From Akanthomyces muscarius (Eukaryota > Ascomycota > Sordariomycetes > Hypocreales > Cordycipitaceae), in assembly GCF_028009165.1 (NCBI RefSeq), contig NW_026611618.1, positions 1,488,001-1,552,000 on the forward strand: DNA of 64,000 nt, in the 5' to 3' direction. Shown piece after piece: positions 11,216 to 22,510 of the stretch. The notes below the pieces were generated by a model that ran no database searches, had not been told where the DNA came from, and was given only the letters and a program-made list of their open reading frames with translations. How positions within the stretch are numbered: position 1 is the stretch's first letter; every line of letters begins with the position of its first letter. A program made the translations under genes and the position numbers.

Positions 11216-11823
11216 TTTTGTCCTTCTTCCGATCTTGTAGATTATGAAGTATGTAACAAATTTGGGATTGTTGAAAGCCGCACCTCATGACCACATTATC
11301 TCTTAGGCGGGGTTGCATCTTGGCATTTTGAGGGTTCCGTCGGCGCGATAGCCCACGTTGGTGTTGTCAATAAAACTAAGCAGGATTGCAGCCACAGTCA
11401 ATGACATCATGTCAAACACTGCGCCATCTGACGCCGCCATGGATCTGTAAAAATTGGAGGCACAGCCGACATGATATAAAGGGTTACTGTTCAACTTAAG
11501 CAAGGCTTTTGGCGTTGGCAAAGATCGCGCGGTCGTCCCAAAGTCTGGCAGGTGATGAGACCGTCTCTAGGGTACTTTGATAGTGCAAACTCGAAGATAG
11601 AAGAAGCATCTATTATCAGCCGCGCAGTAAGAATTCAACAGAAATGTTGGTAAAATAAAGTCACTGTACTTCCAAATATGTTTTGTACCATACTGTGGCG
11701 TGTGAAAAACTACCATCCATGCATAAGCTGCGGCCACTCTATAATGAATGCAGTCATGATGACATTACAACAAGGACATCAAATGGGAAAAGCAATCAAA
11801 AAAAGAAATTCTAGGTTATTCGT
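11216..11823. other. Intergenic, 0.6 kb
   Basis: Lies between the promoter side of the 10106 gene and the 3' end of app1. The only frame of note (11303-11521, minus) has no protein-like features. Nothing further is seen. Confidence 0.5.
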
Positions 11824-14292
11824 CTATTTATGCATATCGTCAAATGCACGTTTTATAATCGCCGCGGCCTCGGCCGACACGTCCTGGCCCTTTCGCCATG
11901 TATACAGCGTCACCCCGAGCTGCTCGAGCTGCTCGTGCGCTCGCGCCACGCGCCGTCGCCACAAGTCCACTTTCTTGTTGACGCCCTGCGCGCCAATGGT
12001 CGGTGAGCCAGACGGTGTCGCGACGCCGGAGCGTGAGCCCGACCGATAGTATGAGAGTCCCGCCGGCGGCGGGTTAGCGGCCGGCGGCAACGGGTCAAAG
12101 TCGACGTCCGAGTTAAAGGAGACGCCACGGTTATGACCGAATAAACGTGGGCTCAGGTTGCGTAGACTCGGAGGGCCGCGACGTCGTGGAAGCGGTGGTG
12201 CCATGTCTGGCGAGGCAGGCGCTGTTCCGTCCCCGATCTCGCTCGTAGCCTTGGACGAAGACCGTCTGGAGAGATTGGGGGCGGTGAACGATGGTTCTGT
12301 GGTTTTAATGCGTGGGGGTTTGGGAGGGGGGATATCGCTGGCATTGCCGCTGGCACCCCTGATGCCGACGCCAGCATCTTTACTGCTGGTGGCCGACGAG
12401 GCGCCTCGCAGCGCTGCTGGCTTGGCAGGTCGCGGCGGCGGCGCCTTGCGACCTAGCAAGTCCGCTGCCGATACTGGTTTCTTATTGCGCACTTGCGCTA
12501 GAGCCGCAGCGTCATCAAGCTTCGCCTGCTCGGGCTCCACGGAGAAGTCAATCAACGTGCCCATAGCAGGGCCCGCAGGGGACTTTTCCTCTATCGGAGA
12601 GACCACTGGTGCGGAGCTTTGACGAGGCTTATAGTTGACATCGACCGCTGGTCTACCATCGTCCACGGCAAGGCTACCGAACCTCTTTCTGGTGAGGTCG
12701 TACGCCGAGTCAAAGTAGCCAGGACGCTCAGTTGTGGTGACATCACGAATGAAGATGGCAAGGATGCGGCCTGGATTGGCAATGGCTAGGTCCGTGTAGA
12801 CCTCCAAGTCAGCTTCTCCACTGTCTCCTACTAGCAAGAACTTGCGGTCGGGGAAATCGTGGAGTAGCCTTGTCAGGGTACCTTTCTTGCGTTCGGCAAC
12901 CGGCTCAAAGATGCCCTGCAACATACCAGAGTACTGCTTGAGATGAAGAGAGCCTGGTGGCAGACCGCCAAGCTTAAAGAAGCTTGCTAGAACTGGGAAC
13001 AGCTGCCAAGGGCTATTCGAGCAGTAGTGAAACATGACGCCCTGCTTGTGCATGTCCGTGTACCATTCTTGCACACCTTCCACGGTCAAATCGCGAAGCT
13101 CGCGGATAAAGGTATTGCGAAAGATCTCGCGCGCACCGCTAGCGATGTTGGACTTTTTGACCGTGTCGTCAATGTCACTGATGAGACTCACGCCTTTTGG
13201 CTCGGTGATTTTGACTTCTTGAGTGGCGGACAAGTCTTCGTTTCCGAGGACTCTGACATGGGTAGGGACAAAGTCTAGCGCTGCGCGGATGTTAAAGTGG
13301 CCAGCATCGTCGGTGAGAACAGTCCGCGATTGGGACTGAGAATCGTTGTAAAAGAAAATTGTAACGGGCAAGGCGATGAGGGGATTGGTCATAAAGGGAG
13401 CGATGCGAGCCATGAGGTTGGCATTGGCTAGGGCGAGCTCAGCCTCCGAGAGCTCGTTCACATTGGATTGTCTTGGACCGAAGAGCGGGCTTGCTGGTGC
13501 GGACTCGGGCGTTTGGCTACCTCGGCGACGAGAGCGTCGCGAATAAAATGACTCGGAAGCACCAGCGCTGGGACCATAGGGCTCTTCAGTATAGCTACCA
13601 GCCGCGGCAGCTTGCTTCTCCTGGCGGCCTTTTCGTTCGATTTTGGCAGCCTCTTGTTCAATCTTTTCTTGCTCCCTCTGCTCTTCGTGTACTTGGTGAT
13701 GGGTTGGCGGTGTGTCAGTCCCGGGATCCGTGCTATCCGTGCTATTAGCTTCAGCGCGAGGGGCAGAGATGCCACTGAGTTGACGCGCGAGGCCAATGAG
13801 GATGCGGTTCCGCCTGCTTATAGGACCGATTTGCGGGTTGTATATCCAGCCTCTGACATCAACATCGGCGATTGCGCGCTCATCTTCGTGTTTTTCAAAC
13901 TCTTGTCGCCAATAGTCCTCGTCGCGAGGGCCCTCTTGTTCTTGTACTTGGCTCTGAGCCTGGAATCTGGACCAATCGCGCTTGGAATGCCGTTTCGCAT
14001 AGGAAGGGAACAGTACCAGGTGCTCATCCCCCTGCACGGTGATGGCGGCGTCGGGGAACGCACCGGGGATGTGAATGTGGCCGCGACCATCCGTCTCTGT
14101 GTCAGCCATTCTGGCTCGTGTTTGAACATATGATTCTCGCATATCGGTAACGGCCTGTTGGCCTGTACGGTATATACTTCCAGCCATTTCTGCCAGCTTC
14201 CTCCGTCGATAGCCTCTTTCACCCTGGCCGGGTTGCGGGTCGTCGCTTCCCAGGCCGGGCATGGCGCCCGTCTGGTATCCAAAAGCGGGCAT
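11824..14292 (-). CDS. app1: App1-type phosphatidate phosphatase (actin patch protein 1 homologue)
   Basis: App1 is a Mg-dependent phosphatidate phosphatase of the HAD superfamily that converts phosphatidate to diacylglycerol at cortical actin/endocytic sites in yeast. The HAD motif DIDDTVKKSN is visible at residues 373-382, and a later LLVGDSGEADLEVY block matches the family's conserved C-terminal catalytic region. ITEPKGVSLISD precedes the DxDxT motif. The C-terminal part is Pro-rich (PPPRPAKPAAL, PPPKPPRIK), as expected for SH3-domain binding. The open frame extends upstream to a TTG at 14631, but the first ATG is at 14292 (MPAFGYQTGAMPG), giving 822 residues; I use that start. The 113 upstream open codons could be 5' UTR or an unresolved upstream exon. 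Confidence 0.88.
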   Translation of the reverse strand: MPAFGYQTGAMPGLGSDDPQPGQGERGYRRRKLAEMAGSIYRTGQQAVTDMRESYVQTRARMADTETDGRGHIHIPGAFPDAAITVQGDEHLVLFPSYAKRHSKRDWSRFQAQSQVQEQEGPRDEDYWRQEFEKHEDERAIADVDVRGWIYNPQIGPISRRNRILIGLARQLSGISAPRAEANSTDSTDPGTDTPPTHHQVHEEQREQEKIEQEAAKIERKGRQEKQAAAAGSYTEEPYGPSAGASESFYSRRSRRRGSQTPESAPASPLFGPRQSNVNELSEAELALANANLMARIAPFMTNPLIALPVTIFFYNDSQSQSRTVLTDDAGHFNIRAALDFVPTHVRVLGNEDLSATQEVKITEPKGVSLISDIDDTVKKSNIASGAREIFRNTFIRELRDLTVEGVQEWYTDMHKQGVMFHYCSNSPWQLFPVLASFFKLGGLPPGSLHLKQYSGMLQGIFEPVAERKKGTLTRLLHDFPDRKFLLVGDSGEADLEVYTDLAIANPGRILAIFIRDVTTTERPGYFDSAYDLTRKRFGSLAVDDGRPAVDVNYKPRQSSAPVVSPIEEKSPAGPAMGTLIDFSVEPEQAKLDDAAALAQVRNKKPVSAADLLGRKAPPPRPAKPAALRGASSATSSKDAGVGIRGASGNASDIPPPKPPRIKTTEPSFTAPNLSRRSSSKATSEIGDGTAPASPDMAPPLPRRRGPPSLRNLSPRLFGHNRGVSFNSDVDFDPLPPAANPPPAGLSYYRSGSRSGVATPSGSPTIGAQGVNKKVDLWRRRVARAHEQLEQLGVTLYTWRKGQDVSAEAAAIIKRAFDDMHK

Positions 14293-15605
14293 CTTGTTCT
14301 GCCTTATTATCTTTCGTCCCCGAGTACTCTCATCGCTGGGCGTGGCTGTACGCTTGGAATGCTGAGGGGCAGCGGCGGAACTGGGGTAGGGCGCCTGCAG
14401 CTGGTTGCGTTGGGCGAGCAGACCTGCGATCCGCCCTCTTTCGATACGTCGTGACTGGCGTCTGAGTATATATCGGTAGACGCGCGATTGTAGCCCGTGC
14501 TTGACGGCCGGCAGGGTATCGAGTCGGAAGCGCACGAGGCGGTCGTTGTATCTCTGACGCAGAGTGGCGGGGAAAGCTCGTCGCAGCAGGCCTAGTCTGT
14601 GTCGTAACGATTGTGGACGCAGGCGCCCCAAGTTGAATAGGCGAAATAAAGCCAGCTTGTCGGGTGGTGGCTTTGGAATGGAGCAGGGGTACCTAGATCT
14701 TCAATGTTCCTGGTTGTTCTGGAACCGAGGGCTGTGCTTGATTTTATACAAGTGTGCGGCTCTGGCTGTGGTGGCGGTATTACCAAGGTCTCGTGGCGCA
14801 CAGCGCGTGAGCGAGGCCGTCCCTCAGGCGCGCCAGTCTTCTGACGGCAGGTCCAAGACTGCGACTCAGCACATGCAAGTCGGCGATGTGCGACAAAAAC
14901 AGCTGACGGGGCAGAAAGAATACCGGAGAGCTGCTGCGTTGAAAGTTCACCCGTCGGTCGAGGAGGGGATGTAAGACGATGAATCGCTGGCGCCCTTCTG
15001 TGGCGGACGGCGTTTGCCATTACCTTGCCATAAATTACCAGCTCCCACTCTTTACCTTCTGTAACAGCATGTGCTGGTGGATTACCAGTACCTACGGTAG
15101 TTAGACGGCTTGACGGCCCACGAAGACCCTGTTAGTCTCTCGTTAGCGCCTTGCCAGCGCCTTACCAGCGCCCTGTCGACATCGCGACCACCCTCCTCCA
15201 GCCTTGTAGATGATTCGTCCATGGATGCTGGCTACAGCTGTGCTAGTGCCCTACCCGGCATGGCTGGGCTCCTAAAATGTCCGACAATCTCACCAAGATG
15301 AAGATGAACCGTTGCCAAGCCCCATCTACGCCAACCCACGAAGATGCGACCCTTACTGTCAGGCACATATAATCATGTGACGCCCAACTCTCTGACCTTC
15401 TCTCGTCACCCCTTCAGCACTCTTGCGGTCTGCATCTCGTTATTCTTGCAGTAGACCAGAGTCTGCGCCAATCGATGCTCGGCACAATGAATCCTCGGTT
15501 GAAATGACAAAAAATGAATGATAAAAAGTAGCTTTTGACAGGTTCCAATAATATGCATCATGTACACTAACGCCAAGCTCCGACAATATCTCATGCCGCG
15601 CTTCT
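14293..15605. other. Intergenic, 1.3 kb
   Basis: Contains the presumed app1 5' leader (in-frame open DNA to 14631 without an ATG) and the 3' flank of drs1. No other supported gene. Confidence 0.5.
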
Positions 15606-17993
15606 TCATTTGCGCCCGCCGGCCTTGCCCTTTTTGCCCTTGGGCCCTCCTTTTTGGCTATGTTTTGTCTTTGCGTTCAGCGCATCTGCCTTGCCCTTCC
15701 TCCACCCCATGCCGTCTGCTCGCTCGGCCTTATTGTCCAGGCGCTTCTGCACCTTGTTGCTCATCTTGCCCAGGGCCTTCTTCTTGGACGACTGGCTTGC
15801 GCCGTTCAGCTCTACCTTACCCGCTTCCTTGGCCTTCTTCTTGTCGTGCTCCGTCTCGAACCATGTTCTCTTGGGGCGTCCCTTGATCTCCGCCTCGTGT
15901 TCAATCATGTTCTCTCCCTTCCTGACTTGCATTTCTGCTGCCGCAAACTGCTTCTCTTCCTTTTCTTCCCGCATGATTCCCTTAATCTCATGCTCCATAC
16001 CATCAATCTGAGCCTGCAACTTGTCTGCCTTTTCAGCTTCAATCACGCGACTGGAGATCTTGGCGCCTTGTGCTTTGCCCGACTTGACTGCAGCCTTGAC
16101 GACCTTTCTGTCAGATTCAGCAGCCAGGGTCAGAGCAACACCCTTGCGACCGGCACGGGCCGTACGTCCGACTCTGTGGACATAGATTTCCAGCGACTGA
16201 GGTGCTTCGTAGTTGATGACGGTGTCGACGCCTTTGATATCTAGACCACGAGATGCCAGGTCAGTCGCGAGGAGGTAGTTGACCTTGCCGTCTCGGAACG
16301 CCTCTACACTTTCGATACGCTATCGAATATTAATAAATGCTGCGCAATAATCATGGTGCTCGGTGGAACTTACTCCTGTCTGGCTCATGCTTCCGTGAAG
16401 CTCCGCACAAGTCATTCCTAGAATTCCAAAGATGACACGTGCTTCGTGAGCATCCTTCTTTTGACGGAAGAAGATAATGACTCGTTCTGTGTATAGCGTC
16501 TTGCAGATGTGCGCCAGGTAGCCCATACGCTTGTTTTCTCGACCCGGGCGCAGGCGGACAAATTCTTGAACCAGCGTACCGACAGTTCTCTTTTGCGAGT
16601 CAACCATGACTCGGGCGGGCTTGTTCATTCCAACTCGGATAAGTCTGTCGACAGTTGACGTCATGGTGGCAGAGAAGAGCATGGTCTGGCGGGATTTAGG
16701 CAGAGTGGTGAGGATTTCATTGAGTTCGTCGGCGAAACCGTCTTCCAACATTCGATCAGCTTCATCAAGAACAAGAATCTCAACAGTGTCGATGGGGAAG
16801 CTAGCCGAATTGCGCATGTGATCGATGAAACGACCAGGCGTAGCGATAATGACATCAGGACGGAGTCGCAGCTCAGCTTCTTGCATTTTCAAACTGAGAC
16901 CTCCGACAGCCAGCGTAAACTTGATGTCGGTGTGTGCTGCAAGCTTGGTTGCGACGGCGTGACACTGAATAGCCAATTCACGAGTAGGCGTAAGGACAAC
17001 CACTCGGGTGGTGGGGATCTTCTTGGGTCGGTACAGGAGCCGCTCAAGAATAGGAATAATGAAAGCACCAGTTTTACCAGAGCCGGTGACGGCTCCGCCA
17101 ACAAGATCCTTGCCCATCAGAGCAATAGGAATGGTCTTGGACTGGATGGGGGTAGGCTTCGTAAAGCCGACATTGGTAAGACCGCGGAGAATAGGGCGAG
17201 AAAGGGACATGGCTTGGAAAGAAGCTACTTTTTCTTCCTTGCCGCCCTTGGGTTTCTCTTCCGGGGCGAAGAAGGCAACGCGTTTGGCCTCCTCCTCGGC
17301 ATCTTCTTGTTCGCTGGCGTCGGATACGTCGTCATCGTCGGGATGGCCCTCGGGGGTGGCAATAGAATCGTTATCGGATGCGTCGCCTTCCTCCTGGTCG
17401 TCGCCTTCTTCTTTCTCGCCCTCAGCCTTGTTCTCATCCTCGTCCTCCTCTGATCCAAGATCAACATTCATGCCAAAGGCGTCCTCGGCAAGAACTTCAT
17501 CGTCATCATCGTCCATTTCCATGCCATTCTCGAAAAGAAGATCTTCGTCGTCGTCGCCCTCCTCCTCCTCCTCCTCGTTTTCAGCATCTGCGGACACCTC
17601 ACCCTTCTTTTCCCTCCGTCTTCGGATAATTTCGTCGATGTCTACCATCTTCTTGTTCATGTTCATGCTCTTTCTGGCACCGTCGAAACCCCAGCCCTCA
17701 AACTCCTCCTCGCCAAATTCGCCGGCATTATCCGCCATAAACTCAAAGTCAGAGTCCATGGCACCATCATCATCTTCGTTGCGTCCCCAGACACCCTCAG
17801 CCTCCTCCGCCTCCTCCTCATCGGCTGAAGCATCGTTGGCCTTGGAAGCCTTCTTTGCCTTTTTCGTCGTCTTGACCTTCTTCTTGGGTGGCTCGGCCTG
17901 CATTACTTCCTCCTCGGCAACATCTTCGTCATTATCCGATATTGTGTGAATGAAATCATCCTCGATAGGCTTTCTTTTCTGTGCGGGTGCCAT
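15606..17993 (-). CDS. drs1: Drs1-type DEAD-box RNA helicase (ribosome biogenesis)
   Basis: Exons are 17993-16374 and 16319-15606, with a 54-nt intron (GTAAGT...GATAG) at 16320-16373, giving 777 residues. Drs1 is a nucleolar ATP-dependent helicase needed for 60S subunit and 27S pre-rRNA maturation. The N-terminal 270 residues are acidic with Lys-rich patches. Helicase motifs in order are the Q motif KPTPIQ, Walker [29 protein letters not shown] (DEAD), SAT, then exon-2 motifs [11 protein letters not shown] and [10 protein letters not shown]. The Walker A starts AVTG rather than the commoner AQTG. The C-terminus is very Lys-rich ([21 protein letters not shown]), as in Drs1 proteins. The intron separates HGSMSQTG from RIESVEAF, and its 3' TAG doubles as an in-frame stop if unspliced. 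It is divergent from the EB1 gene. Confidence 0.95.
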
Positions 17994-18504
17994 TTTATCG
18001 TCGTGGAGGAATTCTGTCGCACAATGACAACTCAGTCGCAGCTGGGGAGCCGACTTAAAATTTACGGCCTTGGGCTGCTTGTCGATAATTTTCTGCCGTT
18101 CCTGAAATTTTGGCGGTGACGGCCGAATTTCCTATTCTGCCGCTTGAGCGTCTTGCGGTGCCTGGCCGGGAGGGGCGCTGCACGTGATGCACCGCTGTTT
18201 TGCCAGTAATTTTACCTTGGCACCATGTTCGACCCCACCATTGGTTGATTGGCCGACCAGGAAAGCCTGCCTTTGCTGCCCGCTGGCGCGTACTCCATAC
18301 AACAGTTGATAATCTCACGAGCAACCGCCTGTTTCCCTGCTGCCTGTTGCCACCAGATCCCCCACGCGGAGTAATTTCCAGACGGAGCAGTTTGATATCC
18401 ACGGCGTCATTTCGAAGCTCAATTTTTTGCATATCAATTTCTTTTCAGCGTCACCATCATCCAAATCCTTCACTCGGCACCCACCGCGTAACACACAAGG
18501 CACA
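17994..18504. promoter_or_regulatory. Divergent promoter region between drs1 and EB1
   Basis: A 511-bp gap separates two start codons that point apart (drs1 ATG at 17993, minus; EB1 ATG at 18505, plus). It must carry both core promoters. I see no single motif I can assign with confidence. Confidence 0.6.
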
Positions 18505-19462
18505 ATGGGCGAATCTCGGTAGGTCCATGTCGCTTCACCGCAGCTTCAGATTGCGCACCAGGGAAGCTCCCCGAACAAGACTGACGCATTCGGCGACAAC
18601 AGACAAGAGCTTGTTCAATGGCTGAACAACCTCCTCCAGCTCAACATCACCAAGGTCGAGCAATGCGGCACCGGGTATGTGGCACCAGGCTTTTACCCCT
18701 CCCCCGCTTCAAATTGCGAGCGACGAACCATCGCTACGACTGCTACGACAAACGACTAACACCGCAACAGCGCCGCACTCTGCCAGGTCTACGACAGTAT
18801 ATACATGGATGTGCCCATGCACAAGGTCAAATTTAACGTCAATGGCGAGTATGCATACGTTCAAAATTTCAAGGTGCTGCAAAGTAGGTTGAGTCTCTCA
18901 TTCAAATGGCGGCCAGGTTCTAACCGCAGTACCAGACGCTTTTGCCAAGCACCAGATCGACAAGCCTATCCCGATCGAGCAGCTCGTCAAGTGCAAGATG
19001 CAGGACAACCTCGAGTTCTTGCAATGGACGAAAAAGTTTTGGGATCTCAACTTTCCCGATCACGAATACGATGCGGTGGCCCGCCGAAAGGGAGGCACGC
19101 TTGCGACCGCCGGAGCCAAGGCACCTGCAGCTACCAACAGCGGTGCCAGAAGAGGTGGCATCACACCGAGCGCCCCTGGTCGCGCCGCCCCTAGAGTCGG
19201 CGGTGCGCCGTCGGCCGCCCTCCAGCAAGAGAATGCCACTCTGAAGGAGACTGTCGTGGGCCTGGAGCGCGAACGCGATTTTTATTTCAGCAAGCTGCGT
19301 GACATTGAGCTTCTCATCCAGCAGGCCATTGATGAGGACCCCGAGCTGGAAAAGCAGGAAGACGGTCTTGTGAAGCACATCCAAACCATCTTGTACTCGA
19401 CCGAGGAAGGCTTTGAAATTCCTGAGGAAGGGGAAGCCGTGGACGACCAGGAGACGTTTTGA
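18505..19462 (+). CDS. bim1: EB1/Bim1/Mal3 microtubule plus-end-tracking protein
   Basis: Four exons: 18505-18518, 18603-18674, 18771-18883 and 18936-19462, giving 241 residues. All introns are GT-AG (84, 96 and 52 nt) with CTGAC/CTAAC branch motifs. The start MGESRQELVQWLNNLLQL and the CH-domain segments IYMDVPMHKVKF and YAYVQNFKVLQNAFAKHQID define the EB1 calponin-homology domain that binds growing microtubule ends. A basic Ser/Gly/Ala linker (about 125-165) follows, then the coiled-coil EB dimerisation domain (LERERDFYFSKLRDIELLIQ). The protein ends in -ETF, matching the aromatic tail that CAP-Gly partners read in yeast Bim1. It likely recruits other plus-end proteins in spindle and hyphal microtubules. 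Confidence 0.95.
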
Positions 19463-20226
19463 AAAGCTCAAAGAGCGTACCATGTGACGATTTAACGAAA
19501 AGGAGCTGCATTTGATCTGGAGCAACCGGGGAAGGCAAGCTGCGGACACAGTATAATTACAATTAAAGCCATTGGACAATTATTTGTCTCACTATCCGTC
19601 GTGATTGGTTCTGGCGGCGGGAATTAAGTAACTTGATCATTAGGTGTAGTGGTTCCAAGGGATGCAACGAATTCGTTAAGAGAGCCGGCCTAATAGGTCA
19701 GACGATAGACCTGAGTCGTGTTTCGTCTCGTCCAGGCCATGCCTAAGTACCTTAAGTAATTGCTGGAATGCGGTTGCATCATGTCACGAACAGGGCACTT
19801 GCAGTGGCTCAGCCCACTACCTACCTATCTACTAGGCGACCACTGTTGGGGACGCTACAAGGACTAAGGTACCTCCTACCTTACCTAAGGTACTGTAATG
19901 GCCGTTGGGGTCAGCGGTACGCCCGCAGCAACAGGGCGTGTTCTGGCTCTCCACTACCTTATATTTCCCAGGCCAGGCCCACCACGACAGCAACTGGGCG
20001 TAACATCTTGCATCACCATTCTCGAGCCGCCTGACGACCTCACTTAGACAGACCACGCGACCACCAGCGGTCGACCTCCGACAGACACCTTTATTTAGCG
20101 ATCACCTTTCATCATCTCCTGGTTTTCTTTCGTTCAAGAAGAGCTAGGATACTCGGACATAGCGAACTGGACAGTCGAGCACACGAGCAGAATAATACTA
20201 GAGCCGCATTCGTCACACATCGGTGA
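19463..20226. other. Intergenic, 0.76 kb, between EB1 and vam7
   Basis: Holds the EB1 3' flank and the vam7 upstream region. Several short TACCT/CTACC-type repeats occur at 19700-19900. No supported gene. Confidence 0.5.
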
Positions 20227-21321
20227 ATGATGGCGCCACCCCCGGAAATCGCCATTCCATCCACGAGCATCTCCGACGAGGGCTCGGGGAAGCCATATAC
20301 ACTATTCAACATCACACTGCGGCTGCCGCTACGGTCATACGTGGTGCAGAAGCGCTACTCGGACTTCAACAAGCTACACGAGGCGCTGCAGCAGCAGGTC
20401 GGCGAGGCTCCGCCCCAACCGCTGCCCCCGAAGCACTGGCTCAAATCAACAGTCAACTCGCCAGACCTGACACGCCAGCGACAAGTCGGGCTCGAGCGCT
20501 ATCTCAAGACGATTGCGGAGTCACCCGACAGACGCTGGCGCGACACGTCGGCGTGGCGTGCCTTTCTCAACCTCCCCAGCTCCAGCACTACAAACTCGGC
20601 GGCCTCGGCGGGCGGGCGAGCGTCCAATGTTGCGTCCGGCGCCGCCGACCCCTCGACGTGGCTCGAGCTCCACAAGGAGCTCAAGCAGCACCTGCATGAC
20701 GCCCGGATATCGCTGTCGAAGCGAGACGGCGCCGCCGACAGTGGCAACATGACGGCAGTGGCCGAGGCCGCCACCGCCGCCCGCAAGTCGATTGTCCGGG
20801 GCGGGACCCTGATTGTCCGTCTTGTGGATGGACTCAAGAAGATGCAAGAGTCGGGACGCATCGGCGACGGCGAGCTGCGGCGACGGCGCGACCTCGTGTC
20901 GACGGCCAAGATGGAGCGAGAGGGCCTCGACAAGCTGGCCAACAGCATGCCCGCCACTGTCGTTGGCGGCGGCGGCAGCGGCAGCGGCGGCTTGGCCGCG
21001 TCGCCAGAAAAGGCCAAGCTGTTTAACGGAAATGGCGCGCGCCCCGGTGGGCGTCGCCTCGGGGGCCCGCCGGCAGCGGAGACGGACAAGACGCGCGAGC
21101 TCGACAACCAGGGCGTGCTGATGCTGCAGAAGCAGGAGATGGAGGCGCAGGACTCGCAGCTGGACCAGCTGACGGCAATTATCCGGCGGCAAAAGGAGAT
21201 GGGCTTGCAGATCAACGAGGAGGTGGAGCGCCAGACGCAGATGCTCGACATGCTCGACGAGGACGAGGCGCGCGTCAGCAGCAAGCTGGGCGTCGCCAAC
21301 AACCGCATCCGTAAGATGTGA
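20227..21321 (+). CDS. vam7: Vam7-like vacuolar Qc-SNARE with PX domain
   Basis: A 364-codon single exon. Vam7 is a soluble t-SNARE that binds PI3P and the HOPS complex and drives homotypic vacuole fusion. An N-terminal PX domain spans about residues 7-118, with the phosphoinositide-binding RYSDF motif near residue 43 and a WLKS...RQRQVGLERYLKTI segment. A Gly/Ser/Ala-rich linker follows. The C-terminal SNARE helix occupies about residues 295-355 (LMLQKQEMEAQDSQLDQL ... GLQINEEVERQTQMLDML) with a Gln at the ionic layer. There is no C-terminal membrane anchor, as expected for Vam7. The first two codons are both ATG (20227 and 20230); either could initiate. Confidence 0.92.
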   Translation: MMAPPPEIAIPSTSISDEGSGKPYTLFNITLRLPLRSYVVQKRYSDFNKLHEALQQQVGEAPPQPLPPKHWLKSTVNSPDLTRQRQVGLERYLKTIAESPDRRWRDTSAWRAFLNLPSSSTTNSAASAGGRASNVASGAADPSTWLELHKELKQHLHDARISLSKRDGAADSGNMTAVAEAATAARKSIVRGGTLIVRLVDGLKKMQESGRIGDGELRRRRDLVSTAKMEREGLDKLANSMPATVVGGGGSGSGGLAASPEKAKLFNGNGARPGGRRLGGPPAAETDKTRELDNQGVLMLQKQEMEAQDSQLDQLTAIIRRQKEMGLQINEEVERQTQMLDMLDEDEARVSSKLGVANNRIRKM

Positions 21322-21737
21322 CTGCAAATCGCGCTCACTCTTGTGGTTCGGGTGTGCGTGTCCGCTGCGGAGGCCGCGGCACGGCTCAGGTGGCTGGCGC
21401 GCCGCGTGTACCGTGGTTGTCTGTGGGTTATTCGCGTGCTGCTGCTAATCTTGGGCGTGATCCAGTCGTGATACCTATGATCTTGAAGCTCTGTTATCCA
21501 TTATATTGTCGGGCATCTGAAACGGCGCTCCCTGCGGGTTTGAACTTGAGTCATGTTGTTTTTAAATTCCTTTTAGTAAAGCGATCATTTATAGCAAAAC
21601 ACGGTAGCCACTTATCACGGCAAGAAACTTAATCACCAATATATACATGACCACTATAATAGCTGCATCTCTGGACCTCCCATTTTTCTTTTCAGCATCT
21701 CATGGCGGATCGAGCGTGGGAAAGGCAAATGACCGAT
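21322..21737. other. Convergent 3' intergenic region
   Basis: A 416-bp gap between the 3' ends of vam7 (plus) and the GNAT gene (minus). AT-rich around 21560-21700. No gene seen. Confidence 0.5.
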
Positions 21738-22510
21738 TTAGGCATGGGCAGCTCCGACAGGCCGAATCATGATGGCCGTCTCGTCGCGGGCCGGCCCGCC
21801 CCATGGGGACAGGTCAACGGCGAACATGTCGACGAGCTGGAAGCCATACTTTGCGTAGAGCCCGCGGCCCTCGGGCGAGGCTTGCACGTACGACGCCAGG
21901 CCTTTGTCGTCGGCCTCTTTGGTGCCCCAGTCCATCATCATGCGTCCGGCTCCTCGGCGCTGGTGCTTGGGATCCGTGTGCACAAACTTGAGATCTAATT
22001 CTCGGCGAACGAGGGGGGGGCATGTCAGCAAGGGAGTCTTGTCCATCTACATGGACGCGGAAGGTTATCCTTGGAAAAAAAAAATTGCGGTATGCGCGCA
22101 AACAACTTACAAGCATGTGGCTTGCTGCCGACATCGTCCTCCCAGCGCTTGTCCAGCCCGCCAAAGTACAGCTCGCACGCGGCGGCGTTGGTTCCCGGTC
22201 CCCAGACGGACGCGGGGAGCGGCTTGCCCTGCTTGTCCCAAAAGTACCACACGGCAAAAGCGACAATGGCGTCGCCGGGGCGTGCGCCCGGCGCCTCCTC
22301 GAGCGCGCGGTCGACGACCTTGACCCAGCGGCAGTCCGGGTCGCTCCGGAGGTGCTCGCGCAGCTGGTCGCCGCGCGAGGGCCCGCCGTCCGAGGCAAAG
22401 GGTCCCGGGAAGAGCGCGGCGCTGGTGGCGTCGTCCGGGAGGGCGGCGTGCTCGATGGCGGCGAAGCGGTCGGCGTCGGCTTCGCTCGCGGGTGCCAGGT
22501 ACAACGACAT
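21738..22510 (-). CDS. GNAT-family N-acetyltransferase
   Basis: Exons are 22510-22111 and 21994-21738, with a 116-nt intron (GTAAGT...AATTAG) at 21995-22110, giving 218 residues. The fold matches fungal GNAT enzymes that transfer acetyl from acetyl-CoA to an amine. The exon junction joins GSKPHA to YLKFVHTDPKHQRRGAG, restoring the hallmark motif A (HTDPKHQRRGAG, Q/RxxGxG/A) for pyrophosphate binding of acetyl-CoA. The motif B segment YVQASPEGRGLYAKYGFQLV is also present. The start MSLYLAPASEADADRFAAIE is typical of the family. The acceptor substrate is unknown. The gene is unusually GC-rich. Confidence 0.88.

Noticed and set aside
14293..14631. N-terminal extension of app1
   Set aside because: The first codon is TTG and no ATG lies before 14292; the very basic residues do not resemble the family start.
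17008..17949. 313-codon plus-strand frame
   Set aside because: Mirror of the acidic GAT/GAG-rich N-terminus of drs1; poly-Ser is the expected antisense artefact.
20499..21338. Two long minus-strand frames (279 and 268 codons) over vam7
   Set aside because: The PX and SNARE motifs are on the plus strand; these frames have no family resemblance and arise from GC bias.
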